From the NCBI GenBank assembly GCA_030710605.1, contig CP092868.1, positions 31,437,363 through 31,501,362 of the forward strand: a DNA stretch of 64,000 bases, read 5' to 3'. Shown piece after piece: positions 1 through 11,539 of this stretch. Each line of letters begins with the position of its first letter. The first letter of the stretch is position 1. The DNA is from Cordylochernes scorpioides. Its lineage: Eukaryota; Arthropoda; Arachnida; Pseudoscorpiones; Chernetidae. The notes beneath the pieces are model-generated. The model saw only the letters and a program-made list of their open reading frames with translations. It did no database searches and had not been told where the DNA came from. The position numbers and the translations under genes were made by a program.

Positions 1-362
1 AGGGACCTTTATAACCTGAAGATAGTAAAATACAAAAGCCCAATATCGTTTGAATTATAACCCTCCCTTATATTTACATTAATTTTATATCTTTGCTTTC
101 TATAGTATTTGTATTATGGCTTTTAATAAAGTGAACCTGACTTGAGGTCGCTTTTACCTCTTGGTCTCTTCGCGGAACTGATTCTTGGTCCTTTTCTTTG
201 CTGGGTTTCTATCCCTGTTTCTCTGACTTAGTTTTCGCTTGGTAATACGGACGGATCGGGTTGCAAGGACAAAATTGTCCATATCATACCTGACCAAATT
301 TTCTATCTGCCTTATAACCTCTTCCAAGCTCTAAACCATCATTCTGGATCGTCTTTTTTATG
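1..362. other. no recognisable feature
   Basis: AT-rich sequence with no ORF, RNA gene or repeat that I can identify. Confidence 0.4.
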
Positions 363-930
363 GATTTTATTTATTTCAACACACAAAACGCGATATCCCG
401 GCTAGGGATAATTGCGTCGATTTACATTTTTTTTAAACAGAAACAGTTATAAACATATTATACAAGAAAAAGTATTCAAAATAAAAAGAGAAACAATAAT
501 ATATATTAGGAACCTGAACCTTTCAGGTTTGAAAGATAATCATAAATACGTATATCTACAAAAATAGTTAAACCTACGATAATTCTCTCTGCTATTTACA
601 AATTGATATAGATCTACATTATTTATTGTCTGTTGTCTAGCGGTGAAGAAGAGTGGACATTCCAGCAGTAGGTGTCTTGAGTCCTGGAATTCGTTGCCAC
701 AATGACAGTTAGAGTCTTCAACCGCGCCAATTTTTGATAAAATCCCTTAAAATTTCCTCGGATTTTATCATGGAAGATCATTCTATAATAATGATATACC
801 AGTTTATGTTTTAATCTAGTGTTTTATATTATGTGATATATTGAACTATAAGTTGTTCTTTTATATGATACGCTAAGATTTATACAATGCCGTGAAAATC
901 TACTGTGGTATCTTTTCTGCCAGTAACTAC
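363..930 (-). pseudogene. LINE ORF2 C-terminal relic with 3' UTR
   Basis: Minus-strand translation of about 725 down to the stop at 540-542 gives a Cys-His-Cys-Gly block followed by HLLLECPLF. This is the usual C-terminal end of jockey/R1/I-type non-LTR reverse transcriptase proteins. Upstream the frame breaks near 728 and decays. The part from 363 to about 640 recurs at 44513-44805 and ends in an AATAAA-like tail, so it is the 3' UTR of the same family. This is a 5'-truncated dead copy. Family assignment rests on the short motif only. Confidence 0.55.
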
Positions 931-999
931 CAGTATTAGTTTTTATCGCATCATTAAGAACTTTACATACTGTTTTAGAGTCAAGTATAATATAAATGG

Positions 1000-1560
1000 A
1001 CAGAAAGAGGCATCTCTTCCATTAAGAATACATTAAAACAACGCATTTAGTTCATTACCTAAGTACTGAACGTTATGGTGGTGCTGAAGAAAGTACCTCA
1101 ACACCAGTTTTGGCGAACTTAGACAAAAGCCAACTTATATATCATGGTTTCGGGCTATGTTCCTCATCATTACACCGATGGATAGTTTGGCTACCCAAGC
1201 TTGTATTGCTTGAACACCTGCAGCCGTAGCTGCAACCCTGACATCCAGTTTTCCAGCCAGTAGGAACTGGGGCATTCTCAATGTACCGAGCGGCCATTTG
1301 GTATGGCCCCTAGCGTCCGCCTTTATGGTTTAGCTTCATGGGATCGATCAATCAATCCACAGGCATCTTGAGAGTTTCTTGGCCAGGTTACTGTCCTAGA
1401 CCGAAGTCTGTACGCTTGGAACAATCAGTACAGTGGCGGCTTCGATTTCATACTATTCTACGAAAGGAGTATATCGGAATGTCTCAAAACTGAAATCATG
1501 GCACATTCCTTATCACTGCCATTACGTTTTGAACTGAGGTTATAAACAAAATGCAATATC
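1000..1560. other. less AT-rich segment, probably Penelope-derived 3' region
   Basis: Composition is closer to 50% GC than its neighbours. No ORF of note. On the minus strand it contains a hammerhead-like motif at 1143-1172, so I infer a relic of a Penelope-like 3' end rather than a host exon. Confidence 0.3.
1143..1172 (-). ncRNA. degenerate hammerhead-like motif
   Basis: Minus strand reads ATGATGA, about 12 nt, then CGAAACCATG. The layout matches the better copy at 19456-19494, but the first core base differs and stem II is weak. Confidence 0.3.
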
Positions 1561-1602
1561 TTAATTCATTTTTAAAAGGAGAGATGACTCTTTTGGTATA
1601 TA

Positions 1603-1767
1603 TACAGTTAAACCTCTCTATAGCGCTCCCTCTCTATAGCGCCCGATTTTAAATACGTAGTACGATGCGATTTACATTAAAAGTGACCTGTCTATAGCAC
1701 CCCCCTCTCTATAGCACCCTATTTTTGTGAGTCCCAAGAGGGGGCGCTATAGACAGGTTTAACTGTA
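1603..1767. mobile_element. pogo-like MITE
   Basis: Terminal inverted repeats of about 25 bp start TACAGTTAAACCTCTCTATA on the left and end in the complement (AGGTTTAACTGTA) at 1767, flanked by TA. CAGT...ACCTC ends and a TA target fit the pogo group of Tc1/mariner elements. No coding capacity. Confidence 0.6.
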
Positions 1768-2010
1768 TATTTATTTATTTATATTGAAACGAGTTAAAAC
1801 ATCGGCTAGAAATTATGTAAATCTTTTGTGATTGTAAATAGCTAAAAATTATGTAAATTATGGCTCGAGAGAGTCGTGTTATGTAAAACTTGAGGATCAG
1901 CAGCGTCTGGTTCTCATCGTTTGTTAACTTCCAAGTAAATTAAACAAAAGTTCATCCTAACCAACGGCTGGCCTGATTTCCAACACTACAATATAATAAA
2001 ATTTTATTGA

Positions 2011-2264
2011 AGGAGACAGAGGCAATTTTGTTCATACTTGGTTATCTCGTGTATCTTCACAATAAAGGTCACTGTAATATCTTTCAGAGTTATTGTCTGA
2101 ATCCCGATATTCATGCTGAAAGATACAACTTCCTTAAGTTTTGTCCATGAGTATATCTAGTGTGTCTTCAATAAAGGTCACTGTAATATCTTTCAGAGTT
2201 ATTGTCTGAATTTCGATATACATGCTAAAAGGTACAACTTCCTTAAGTTTTGTCCATGAATGTA
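2011..2264. repeat. family P repeat, two tandem units
   Basis: Two units of about 120 bp, each with CAATAAAGGTCACTGTAATA and a terminal TTCCTTAAGTTTTGTCCATG. The same unit occurs four times at 6498-7062, twice at 34015-34245, as a hairpin at 5814-5954, and as a full MITE at 62636-62822. Confidence 0.55.
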
Positions 2265-2279
2265 TAACGAAACCTACAT

Positions 2280-2900
2280 AAAGATAGAGGGTATCTGGCT
2301 GGCATTCATAGTTCTTAGAATTAAAGATACTTCGGCCAGTATAAACTTTTATATAAATCTTTTTATTATTAATAAATTATTTGTCGCTTGTTTCCCCTCT
2401 AGTTCTTTGCGACGTCACATCCTCGTGCCAATATGAACGTGTATTTACAACTATTAGCCCCAGGAAACATCTTTAATGGTCTCCGAGATGGTACATCGAG
2501 CTTAAGACAAAGATGGCTGGCGTCTCATCGTGTTTGGGATGTAATGCATACAATGGGCCACAACGTTCGATCGAGAATAAAATGGTATCATTATTATTAT
2601 CCGCCAATTTGGTATTGAAATTTAGTAAGTGCTTATGCACTCATGGATAAAACACTAGTCCCTGACTAGAAATAGACTAAAGCGCCATTTATTGGCGGTG
2701 TTTGTAGCTGTTTTCAGGTAGATAATCGCGACAATATATATATATATATACTGGCCGAAGTATCTTAAATTCTAAGAACTATGAATACCAAGCCAGGCAA
2801 TGTCTATCTTTATGATAATCAAAACAAATTTTAGGCATCGAGGTATGAGATAATAAAAAGATTTATTAACCGAAGTATCTTTAATTCTAAGAAATATACA
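2280..2900. repeat. inverted CGGCCAG-type repeats
   Basis: 2286-2345 and 2740-2885 carry the same sequence (attcttagaattaaagatac near a CGGCCAGTA end) in opposite orientations. Related pieces lie at 8925-9050 and 9100-9175. Probably a MITE. The 61-aa frame at 2433-2618 between them has no recognisable features and I do not call it a gene. Confidence 0.35.
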
Positions 2901-3012
2901 TTCGTAAGCTTTAAACACTATATTAAGAAAATTTAAATTATTCTCAGAGCTCTAAAAGATTTCTTTTGATAAATAACAAAACTTCCTACTGTACCACTTC
3001 AACGGGAAAACG

Positions 3013-3200
3013 CTAACGAGCGCCAACAGCGCGAAATGCGTTCGTGGATGGCTTTTCTTGATTTATCAAGAAATTGGATTGGCCAAATATAAGGAAACAG
3101 GATAAATCAATGTTTAGTTGATTTCTGTTCCACTAGATTGCGCTTTGCCTTCTGAAAAGCACATGTGCTCTTGGTCAGAATATGCCTTTTTTATTTTTAA
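3013..3200 (-). mobile_element. family Q MITE fragment
   Basis: Contains a TTTCTTGATTTATCAAGAAA palindrome and the 'ctagatggcgct'-type core also seen at 7465-7660, 19560-19755, 27462-27765, 36471-36632 and 52605-52690. Non-coding. Confidence 0.5.
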
Positions 3201-3385
3201 TCAACACTTTAACGGGAAAAAATAGAGGAAAAACTGGTTCTGTAGATTCTGGTTCTGCCAATCTGTAGATTAGCAGAGGAATGGCATAAATCGTTGATAT
3301 CGACAAAAACTATCCAGAATCGAATCCCACATTGGAAACTTTTTTATTTTAATTGCCGGTCATACGACGTACCGTTGTACGAATC

Positions 3386-3954
3386 GTATAATAGATTTAT
3401 AGATTTTTTTGGTTTATTTCCCCCTTTTGAAGGAGTTCATCATGATAGCTCTTTCTCTATGTTTAAAACCAGCCACCCAAATAATAAAGGTTTTAAATAA
3501 TTGACACGATTCTCTTTGAAAGGAATTTTTTGAAGAACAAAATATTTTAAAGCTGAAAAACGAACGCTCTCTTTATCCCAACCTCATTCATTATAAATTT
3601 TAATATTCATCAAGATGGATATATACATTTTTTTAAAAGGATCCCTAAGAATGTGGATTGGGCTAAGATTGTATAATAGATTTATAGATTTTTTTGGTTT
3701 ATTTTCCCCTTTTGAAGGAGTTCATCATGATATCTCTTTCTCTATGTTTAAAACCAGCCATCCAAATATTAATAATTGATGGATTAAATGATTGACACGA
3801 TTCTCTTTGAAAGGAATTTTGAAGAACAAAATATTTCAAAGCTGAAAAACGAACGTTCTTTATCCCAACCTCATTCATTATAAATTTTAACATTCATCAA
3901 GATGGATATATACATTTTTTAAAAGTATTCCTAAAAATGTAGATTGGGCTAAGA
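3386..3954. repeat. tandem duplication of a 285-bp unit
   Basis: Unit 1 is 3386-3670 and unit 2 is 3671-3954. Both begin GTATAATAGATTTATAGA and end in 'gattgggctaaga'. They differ by scattered substitutions and small indels. No ORF of note. Confidence 0.7.
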
Positions 3955-4206
3955 AATTTCTTTATTAAAAGGTTGAAATTAATGATGGTGATAGAGAGGT
4001 CTTCTTAGAAATTTGCGAGGACAATGTCCTTCAATATATTATAATGCTTGACAAACTGCCTGGGTTTGTATGGAAAGTTCTCGAGTGAATGTTTACCGAA
4101 AATACAAGTATTACTGCAAGTAATACTGGTATCTTAACTACATATTTTCATTGTTATTAGTAATTATAACAAGATTTATTAATATATTATTATCGTTATA
4201 ATCCGG

Positions 4207-5240
4207 TTCTCCTTTTTCCATTGTTATTATATTTCCCATTGTTGCTATTTGCGTTCATTTCTGTATTTTGTGTTGTTGTATGCGACCATCTCGTATTTTC
4301 CATTGTTGCTGTCTGCGACATTTATTCTTTTTACCATTGTTGCTGTCTGCGACATTTATCCTTTTCACCATTGTTGCTGTCTGCGACCATTTCTCCCTTT
4401 TACCATTGTTGACGTCTGCAACCATTTCTTCTCTTTACCATTGTTGCTGTCTGCGACCATTTCTCCTGTTTCCTTTGTTGATACCTTCGACCATTTCTTA
4501 TTTTTATCATTTTTGATATATGCGACATTTATTCTTTTTTCCATTATGGCTGTCTGCGATCATTTCTCCTTTCAACCATTGTTGCTGTCTGCGACCATTT
4601 CTCCTTTTTTTTTATCATGGTTGATATATGCGACATTTCTCCTTTTTCCATTGTTACTGTCTGCAGCCATTTCTTCTGTTTCCTTTGTTTCTACCTTCAA
4701 CCATTTATTTTAATGATCTTTGATATCTGCGACATTTATCCTTTTTTTCCATTGTTGCTTTCTGCGACCATTTCTCTTTTTTCCATTGTTGCTTTCTGCG
4801 ACCATTTCTCTTTTTCCATTGTTGCTGTCTGCCACCATTTATCATTTTTTTCCATTGTTACTGTCTGCAACCATTTCTCTTGTTTCCTTTGTTAATACCT
4901 TCGACCATTTCTCCTTTTTACCATGGTTGATATATGCGACATTTCTCCTTTTTCCATTGTTGCTGTCTGCGACCATTTCTCTTGTTTCCTTTGTTAATAC
5001 CTTCGACCATTTCTCCTTTTTACCATGGTTGATATATGCGACATTTCTCCTTTTTCCATTGTTGCTGTCTGCGACCATTTCTCATTTTCCGTTGTTATTG
5101 TAAGCGACCATTTTTCCATTTCTCAGTGTAGCTGTTTGCCACCATTTCTCCTTTTTACTATTTTTGCTTTCTGCGACCATTTCTCCTTTTTTCCATTGTT
5201 GCTGTCTGTGGCAGACCATCTTTCCAATTTCCATTGTTAC
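4207..5240. repeat. pyrimidine-rich minisatellite
   Basis: About 28 degenerate copies of a ~35-bp unit (core CCATTGTTGCTGTCTGCGAC followed by a TTTCTCCTTTTT tract). Reading frames stay open across it only because the repeat is pyrimidine-rich. Part of the array (4880-5070) contains a larger duplicated block of about 110 bp. Confidence 0.8.
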
Positions 5241-5471
5241 AATCCGTGACCCTATTTTCTCTCCACACTTTTTAAAATCTTCATTGTGTCCGTGAGTTTT
5301 GAGTGAAGATATTTATATACAGGGGGATGTGGTATCTGTTTATTAAAGATAGGCGTCACCATTCAACGACATATTGTTTTTTATTTGAGATAAAACAGGG
5401 GATTATTCTTCGAACTAACTATAAGGTTGTCTCAAAAGTTTGTGTTTTTCTTAAAACGTTGTTTTTCATAT

Positions 5472-5714
5472 TACAGTACACTCTCCTATAACGCGAGTTT
5501 TTACAACGCGATAAAAAAATTGCGACAAATTTATTTATACAACGCGAATTTTCGTATAACGCGTTATAAAATAAAATACATTATATTTGTCACTAACAAT
5601 TTACCCTAACAACATTCGCGTTATACAGGTTTTATTTCGTACAACGAGAATTCCTATAACGCGATTTCATACAACACGGAACACATTAATAGCGTTATAG
5701 GAGAGTTTACTGTA
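5472..5714. mobile_element. pogo-like MITE
   Basis: Terminal inverted repeats TACAGTACACTCTCCTATAA (left) and TTATAGGAGAGTTTACTGTA (right), with several internal 'ataacgcg' motifs. 243 bp, non-coding, TA-flanked. Confidence 0.6.
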
Positions 5715-5813
5715 CTTAATGAATAATATTATTACGGCGAATACATAATACAATTACTTTATACATAATACAAAGACATTATACATAACGGTGAATAATA
5801 TTATGGGGAATAA

Positions 5814-5954
5814 CACTGATAGACAAAACTTAAGGAAGTTATACCTTATAGCATATATATATCGGGATTCAGAAAATAACTCTGAGAGATATTTTCTGAA
5901 TCCCGATATATATATGCTATAAGGTACAACTTCCTTAAGTTTTGTCTATCAGTG
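5814..5954. repeat. near-perfect 141-bp palindrome
   Basis: Arms of about 64 bp starting CACTGATAGACAAAACTTAA and returning as TTAAGTTTTGTCTATCAGTG, joined by a short loop near 5878-5890. The arm is the family P end, so this is two copies fused head to head. Confidence 0.8.
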
Positions 5955-6249
5955 TAATAGTAGTATTTCAGTTTTTTTGCAAGTGTTTACGAACTTTTGG
6001 GATAACCTTGTAAGACATATATCAATTTATATTTAATATATTTATTTCATTGTGTTCAATGTAAGAACATTTCCAGCTCTCTTTCGAAAGAGAATGAGAC
6101 AAAACCTCTTCAAGATTTACACCTATAGTAAAAACACATATTTCTTTACTTTGTATAATACCATATTGTTGTATATAGTCACAGTGTAGAAAATACTATA
6201 CTATACCTACTACATATATCTCTGTATTCTTAGTTCTCTTCTCTTCAAT

Positions 6250-6315
6250 TACCTTGTAAACTGGGGAATCCTTTATAGGACGAGAGGTCCTCAATAAAGG
6301 CTTTTGTTGTTGTAT
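6250..6315 (+). mobile_element. LINE (CR1/L2-like) 3' tail
   Basis: Short hairpin (AGGAC GAGAG GTCCT) followed by AATAAAGG and a TTG repeat. This is the 3' tail style also seen near 15055-15120 and 54650-54825. No coding sequence remains. Confidence 0.45.
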
Positions 6316-6497
6316 AATACCATATTGACAACGACAATTTCAGTTTAAACTATTCTCCTATTTAGGAAATGAAAACATTCATGTTTAAATGCTTTCATTA
6401 CCATATATAGATGGTGCGTTATTGCTTTATATTCTCATATACATGTCTTTCTGTATTTGGAAAGCGAAGGGTATTTGAATAGTTTAAAATAATATAT

Positions 6498-7062
6498 ATA
6501 CTCATGGACAAAACTTTAAGAAGTTTCATATAATTTGATGTCGTTTATATATTTTTTAAGAAGACAGAGACAATTTTGTTTATACTTTGGTTATCTCGTG
6601 TGTCTTCAATAAAGGTCACTGTAATCTCTTTCAGAGTTATTGTCTGAATCCCGATATACATAGTAAAGGGTACAACTTCCTTAAGTTTTGTTCACACATG
6701 GTTATCTCGTGTGTCTTCAATAAAGGTCACTGTAATCTCTTTCAGAGTTATTGTCTGAATCCCGATATACATGGTAAAAGGTACAACTTCCTTAAGTTTT
6801 GTCCATGAGTGTATATACACTTGGTTATCTCGTGTGTTTTCAATAAAGGTCACTGTAATATCTTTCAGAGTTATTGTCTGTATCCCGATATACATGCTAA
6901 AAGGTACAACTTCCTTAAGTTTTGTCCATGAGTGTATATACACTTGGTTATCTCGTGTGTCTTCAATAAAGGTCACTGTAATATCTTTCAAAGTTATTGT
7001 CTGTATCCCAATATACATGCTAAAAGGTACAACTTCCTTAAGTTTTGTCCATGAGTATATAA
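6498..7062. repeat. family P array, four tandem units
   Basis: Four units of about 120 bp starting 'ttggttatctcgtgtgtctt' and ending TTTTGTCCATGAGTGTATA. Units 1-2 share 'gaatcccgatatacat' and units 3-4 share 'gtatccc', suggesting stepwise duplication. Confidence 0.7.
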
Positions 7063-7299
7063 ATATTTAAAAGCTATTTCTTCAGACCTTATATTTCATT
7101 GAGCAAAAATTAAAATTTTTAAAGAAAGTGATAAATAAAGTGATTTTGGAACAAAAGATTGAAGCTATGTTGGCCTAAATTCACCTTGTAAAACTGGCTT
7201 TCTACATATAAAAAATTTGGTTAATATATTTTTCTAGAGAGATCCAATATTTTTTAAAATAGAGCAATCCATAGATAAATCTTTAATTATAAAGGCATA

Positions 7300-7410
7300 T
7301 ATTGGATCAAAATATCATTTATTTTTACCAATATTTCAGTTGGCTGAACGCCAACCTTTATCAAGGTGTTATAACATTTTAAAGTGTGTCAACAACAAAC
7401 TCAATATAGA
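7300..7410 (-). mobile_element. Penelope-like terminus with hairpin motif
   Basis: Minus strand reads CTTGATAAAGGTTGGCGTT then CAGCCAACTGAAATATTGG, with a GGTTGG/CCAACT stem and a GAAA box. The same sequence forms both arms of the palindrome at 37221-37399. Confidence 0.4.
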
Positions 7411-7464
7411 TATAATATATATTATATAGATCCAATATATATTTCTATTTATAATCTAAAAAGT

Positions 7465-7660
7465 CATATCCTGACCAGGCTCACATGAGCTTTTCAGATG
7501 GCAGAGCGCCATCTAGTGGAACAGAAATCAACTAAACGTTGATTTAATCTGTTCTTTGAATCAAATCCCTAAATCAACATTTAGTTAATTTTTGTTCTAC
7601 TAGATGGCGTTCTACCATCTGAAAAGCTCATGTGAACGTGGTCAAAATATGCCTTTTTTG
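7465..7660. mobile_element. family Q MITE, palindromic copy
   Basis: Left arm 'gcttttcagatggcagagcg' returns in inverse on the right ('ctaccatctgaaaagctcat'). Non-coding. Confidence 0.5.
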
Positions 7661-7762
7661 ATTTTAATACCAACACCTGACTATTTTTATTATTTATTAT
7701 TTTTTAAAAAATATTTTATTATTTTAAAGAGATTAAGTTTTGTATTTTACTCTATATAAATA

Positions 7763-8028
7763 TACACCCATACTTCGCTTTGCGTCGGGGTTATGTTCCA
7801 AAAAAAAACACGACGCAAATTGAAACGACGCAAAGTGAAAATATGTGAAGGCGCAATCAAAAACAAAGGTGTTGCCATATTTTAGGGAAAAAAAATTAAA
7901 GACTCGAATCCAAAACAACGCAACTTCGAAAATCTAACGATGCACAGTGAAAATCAGTAAAAATTAAGCAGCGACGTAACTTCGAAAAAAACGCAAAACG
8001 AAACGACGCAAAGCGAGGTATTGGTGTA
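7763..8028. mobile_element. family R MITE, TACACC ends
   Basis: 266 bp with inverted ends TACACCCATACTTCGCTTTG and CAAAGCGAGGTATTGGTGTA. A second full copy in opposite orientation lies at 35189-35466 and a partial one at 43620-43728. TA-flanked, so Tc1/mariner-type by inference. Confidence 0.6.
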
Positions 8029-8029
8029 T

Positions 8030-8840
8030 ATATATTAGATAGTAAAAAGGAATATATTGGATTGAATAAAAGATTTATTTGCCTATATATATATATATTA
8101 TATAGACATCAACCATTTTGGTATTACACATAAATACATATATTTATTTATATATATATTTGAAAAAAGTGGAATCCAGGTATCTGTAATTTGCATATGT
8201 TTGGCAGACGACTGCAGTAAAAATTGCCTGCCAGGGCCAGACGACAGCTGTTAATTAAAGTGCAGACGACCAACCATTCAGTGGTCAACCAATATCCCGC
8301 CTTTTTTACCAACTTTCGTGATCCCAAACTTTGGATTATTCTTTCCCGTTTTATCTTGGGATAGTTCTCTTATATTCTTTTTTGAAGGAAGGGAATTAAA
8401 TTTTAACTATCTCTATCTTTGTCTTGGTTTCAAAATAGGATAGCTTAATTCTTTATTATAAAAAAAAATTATAATACACTTTCTTGAAATATATAACATT
8501 CATTAAAATATATTTATGGACTCTGTAGTATTTTAAATAATTACAACTCTATTTAAAGCAACAAAAGAATTATTTATTGCATTTAGCAAGACAAGAAATA
8601 AAAAAACAACGGGATGCCAAACAAAACCTTTTTAGGTTAATAAACCTGCAACCACCTACCGGTTAGTTCCTATTCAAAATCTAGCTTTCACACAGAGTAT
8701 TGGAAATTAAAATACGACAGACTCTAAATGAATCCAAGAAAAATGAATATTTAAAAAGATAATTATTTTTTAATATTAATTATTATTTTTTTTATCAACG
8801 GAAAACTATTTTTTTTTAATAGACACTTCATTTAGTTAAA
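8030..8840. other. no recognisable feature
   Basis: AT-rich. Nothing here supports a gene. A 'gcagacgacc' word near 8267 is shared with about 56950-57010. Confidence 0.3.
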
Positions 8841-8850
8841 GTTTTATTTT

Positions 8851-8875
8851 ATTAACGTTTCAATGTCTTCTTCAG
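8851..8875 (-). ncRNA. hammerhead-like motif
   Basis: Minus strand CTGAAGA, short hairpin, then GAAACGTTAATAAA. The ACGT after GAA is self-complementary, as expected of a dimer-type helix III. Degenerate core. Confidence 0.3.
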
Positions 8876-9185
8876 ATGAAATAAATAATTATAAAACATT
8901 TGGAAAGGCCTTTAAAATTGTTAACTGGCTGAAGTGTCTTTTTAAAAAAGCAATATGAATGTCGGCCAGGCAAACTCTATCTTAACGATAAAACAAAACT
9001 AATTATAATAATGAGAAAGAGATATCTTAAGCTTGAAAGCTTACGGTAGAATTTAAAAAAAATTATTGGTAATAAAATAATTATATTAATACTTTCTATC
9101 TCTATCGTAAAGTTAGAGGCTGCCAGGCCGGCATTCATAGTTCTTCAAATTAAAAATATTTCGGCCAGTAAATCTTTTTTATTGT

Positions 9186-9224
9186 CTCGACGTTTCGACA
9201 AAAATCTTTTGTCTTCGTCAGGAG
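9186..9224 (-). ncRNA. minimal hammerhead-like motif (left arm)
   Basis: Minus strand: CTC, CTGACGA, a stem GACAAAA/TTTTGTC, GAAA, CGTC, GAG. CUGANGA and GAAA are the conserved core boxes, CTC/GAG could form stem I, and ACGT could pair with a second copy as helix III. Confidence 0.45.
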
Positions 9225-9370
9225 CGAACAAAAATTAAAACATTTGGCAAAACGTTAGAAAGTATTAATATATACAGTTATCAGCGTCATAATCAAGCAA
9301 CAATTCTTAATTCTGTCACCGTTTGCTTTTGTGAATGGAATAAATACCCAAATATGGCCATTTCTCCTAA

Positions 9371-9428
9371 CCATCGGTGGTTCAGTGGTAGAATGCTCGC
9401 CTGCCGGGTTCGATTCCCGGCCGATTCA
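9371..9428 (+). pseudogene. tRNA-Gly(GCC) with anticodon-arm deletion
   Basis: Acceptor, D arm and anticodon 5' half (TGGTTCAGTGGTAGAATGCT then CGCCTGCC) join directly to the T arm (GGGTTCGATTCCCGGCCGAT). About 13 nt covering the 3' half of the anticodon arm and the variable loop are missing, leaving 58 nt against about 71. The T arm is intact and a long T-run follows. It cannot fold as a tRNA. Confidence 0.75.
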
Positions 9429-9656
9429 TTTTTTTTTTTTTTTACAATTTTTAAAACTCATTTATATATTATACAAGAATGACATCCACGGCGCTAATTT
9501 ATAATTGTAACGAATAGTATTTGAATAAAAGCATTTATTGTATCGGGTAAAATAATCGGGTAAAATCCGGGCGTTGCCCGGGCCATTCGGCTAGTAATTA
9601 ATATAAATGATAATTAATAATTTTTAACGCCTTGCCAAATGTTTTAATTTTGTTCA

Positions 9657-9695
9657 CTCCTGACGAGAACAAAAGATTTTTGTCGAAACGTCGAG
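9657..9695 (+). ncRNA. minimal hammerhead-like motif (right arm)
   Basis: CTGACGA at 9660-9666, stem II with one bulged A (ACAAAA/TTTTGT), GAAA at 9685-9688, CGTC at 9689-9692, and stem I CTC 9657-9659 with GAG 9693-9695. Confidence 0.45.
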
Positions 9696-10179
9696 ACAAT
9701 AAAATAGATTCTCTCTCTCTATGAATATTAAAAGCTTATATTTAACTTGCTTCCCTATCTATCTGTCCACAAATCTTGTAATCGATTTTTAATATACTTT
9801 TAGAGCACGTAGGAATCTGTAATTTGGTACACTTTTCAGAACCCGATGACAAGTTGACAAATTTTAAAACTTCTGGGTTGTCAGGGTGGCCGTAAATGGA
9901 CAAATTTCCAAATTGCATTTCAAATTTTATAAATTAATTTTAATATACTTCCAGTTCACATAGAAGTATGACACTTTTAACACTCACTTAGTCCAATGAA
10001 CAATACAAGTATAAAACAAAATTTCAGACTTCTGGGTGATCGGATTGGCCAGGAATGAGCAAATTTCTATTTTTCTTTTTCATACTGTATATTGATTACC
10101 TTGAAAAAAAATATATCTATATTTATATGTATTATAAATAGAAAGATTTTATATACATAAAAATATTTTTATAAAAAAG

Positions 10180-10420
10180 AAAAGAGATTTTCTGCTTGAA
10201 TTTTGATTATCTTGAGAATTATACTATGTTAATGCAGTCGTGGTTAAAATCTTGAAAGAATGATAATAAAAATAGTTTTGATCAGATATTTCTTCAATTG
10301 AACTTATGGAATATATAAAAAACATAATTTTATAAAAGTATTGCCTGTCTTAAGGCGAGTAGAACAAGGAAAACAAAAGATTATTTACATAATGTATAAA
10401 AGATTTGAGCCGGCCAGCGA
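10180..10420 (+). repeat. dispersed repeat shared with 21480-21755
   Basis: Starts 'agagattttctgcttgaatt' and ends near 'gatttgagccggcca'. The inverse copy at 21480-21755 keeps the same order. It is fused to the 3' end of the Penelope-related GC-rich segment there, so it may be part of one element. Confidence 0.5.
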
Positions 10421-10526
10421 GAAACAACAACAACGAGTTTTTAGGCGACCACTGGTGGTCGATTTAGCAGAGTATTTTATCTATGAAATATATTTGAAAA
10501 ACATATTTTTATATAACATATATATA

Positions 10527-11300
10527 GTGATGTAGTTTATACTGTAGGATGACTGTAGTGTGGCATGTTGGTTAGAAGCAGTCGTTGTGGCCACAATGTT
10601 CAGAGAGGTTTCAGGCGTGATTGAATAGCACAAAAGGACCGAGGCATGTTGGATGTCAGCTTAGAAAGGACGGGGAAAAGAGTGCTAGAAGCCGGACGCC
10701 GGTCTAGGTGGGTCTTATCTATATTTGAGGAAAGGGAGAGGACACCCCTGGGAATACGACTATGTATTTAACGGACCGACGGTGAAATCGGAGACCTTCC
10801 TCCTGTCTGGCGCCGGCTGTCACTCAATCTAATTTTATTATGTCGTTTTGGTATTACACTATAGTTATATTACATATGGTGATATAGGTATATATTAAAA
10901 TATATATATGTAGTAATGTAGTTTGTTGTTGCTGTTGGATGAATGTAGTGTGGCATGTTGGTTGCAGTCGTGGTGGCCACAATGATTAGAGTGGGTCAAG
11001 CCGTGATTGGAATTACACAAAAGGACGAGGCATGTTGGATGTCACCACAGAGATGGCGAGAGAGCAAGTGTAGCCGATACCGGTCAGGGGAGATCTGTCT
11101 AGAGGGGCCTGTCCATCATTGTGTCTAAAAGCGGACTAATCTGTTTGCGTAAGAAGGGGGCAGACTTGTTTTTCGGACCCTTTTCCTGCTTTCCGGCGCC
11201 GACTGTAACTCACTCGATTTTATTTGTCACTTTGGCAATTACATATACATTTATACAATACATGGAGACATAGATATATATTGGAATATATTACAACATA
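10527..11300. repeat. tandem duplication of ~385-bp unit
   Basis: Unit 1 is 10527-10910 and unit 2 is 10911-11300. Both contain 'gtagtgtggcatgttggtt', 'ggccacaatg' and 'ggcgccg(g/a)ctgt' and end in TA-rich DNA. They are well diverged. Each is GC-richer than its flanks and could be a solo LTR or an old exon, but no frame supports coding. Confidence 0.55.
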
Positions 11301-11310
11301 TATATATATG

Positions 11311-11475
11311 TAATGTAAGTGATGAGAATTCCAGTAGCTTTTGTAGAGATCCTGTCGGCTCATGTAATGAGATGAGAATTCCAGTAGCTTTTGTAGAGAT
11401 CCTGTCGACTAATGTAATAAGAGATCCTGTCGACTACTGTAATAAGAGATCTTGTCGACTCACTGTAATGATTTG
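11311..11475. repeat. short direct repeats
   Basis: Two ~60-bp copies of 'gagaattccagtagctttt' plus 'gagatcctgtcg', then shortened versions. The word 'gatcctgtcgac' also starts the LTR at 27776. Confidence 0.5.
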
Positions 11476-11539
11476 TTGAGTTTGATGTCGACTACTGAAA
11501 TAAGTTGAAGTCCTGGTAGCTCTTGTTGTACTGTGTTGA

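Larger units (their letters stand above)
9171..9712. mobile_element. foldback of two Penelope-like termini
   Basis: The left arm (about 9175-9275) and right arm (about 9620-9705) are inverted copies covering the CTGACGA...GAAACGTC motif and the adjoining 'acatttggcaa' stretch. The spacer holds a broken tRNA-Gly. No transposase or reverse transcriptase frame. Confidence 0.6.

Noticed and set aside
4221-5249. Phe/Leu-rich ORFs such as 4249-4713
   Set aside because: They translate a pyrimidine-rich minisatellite, and equally long frames occur in the other phases.
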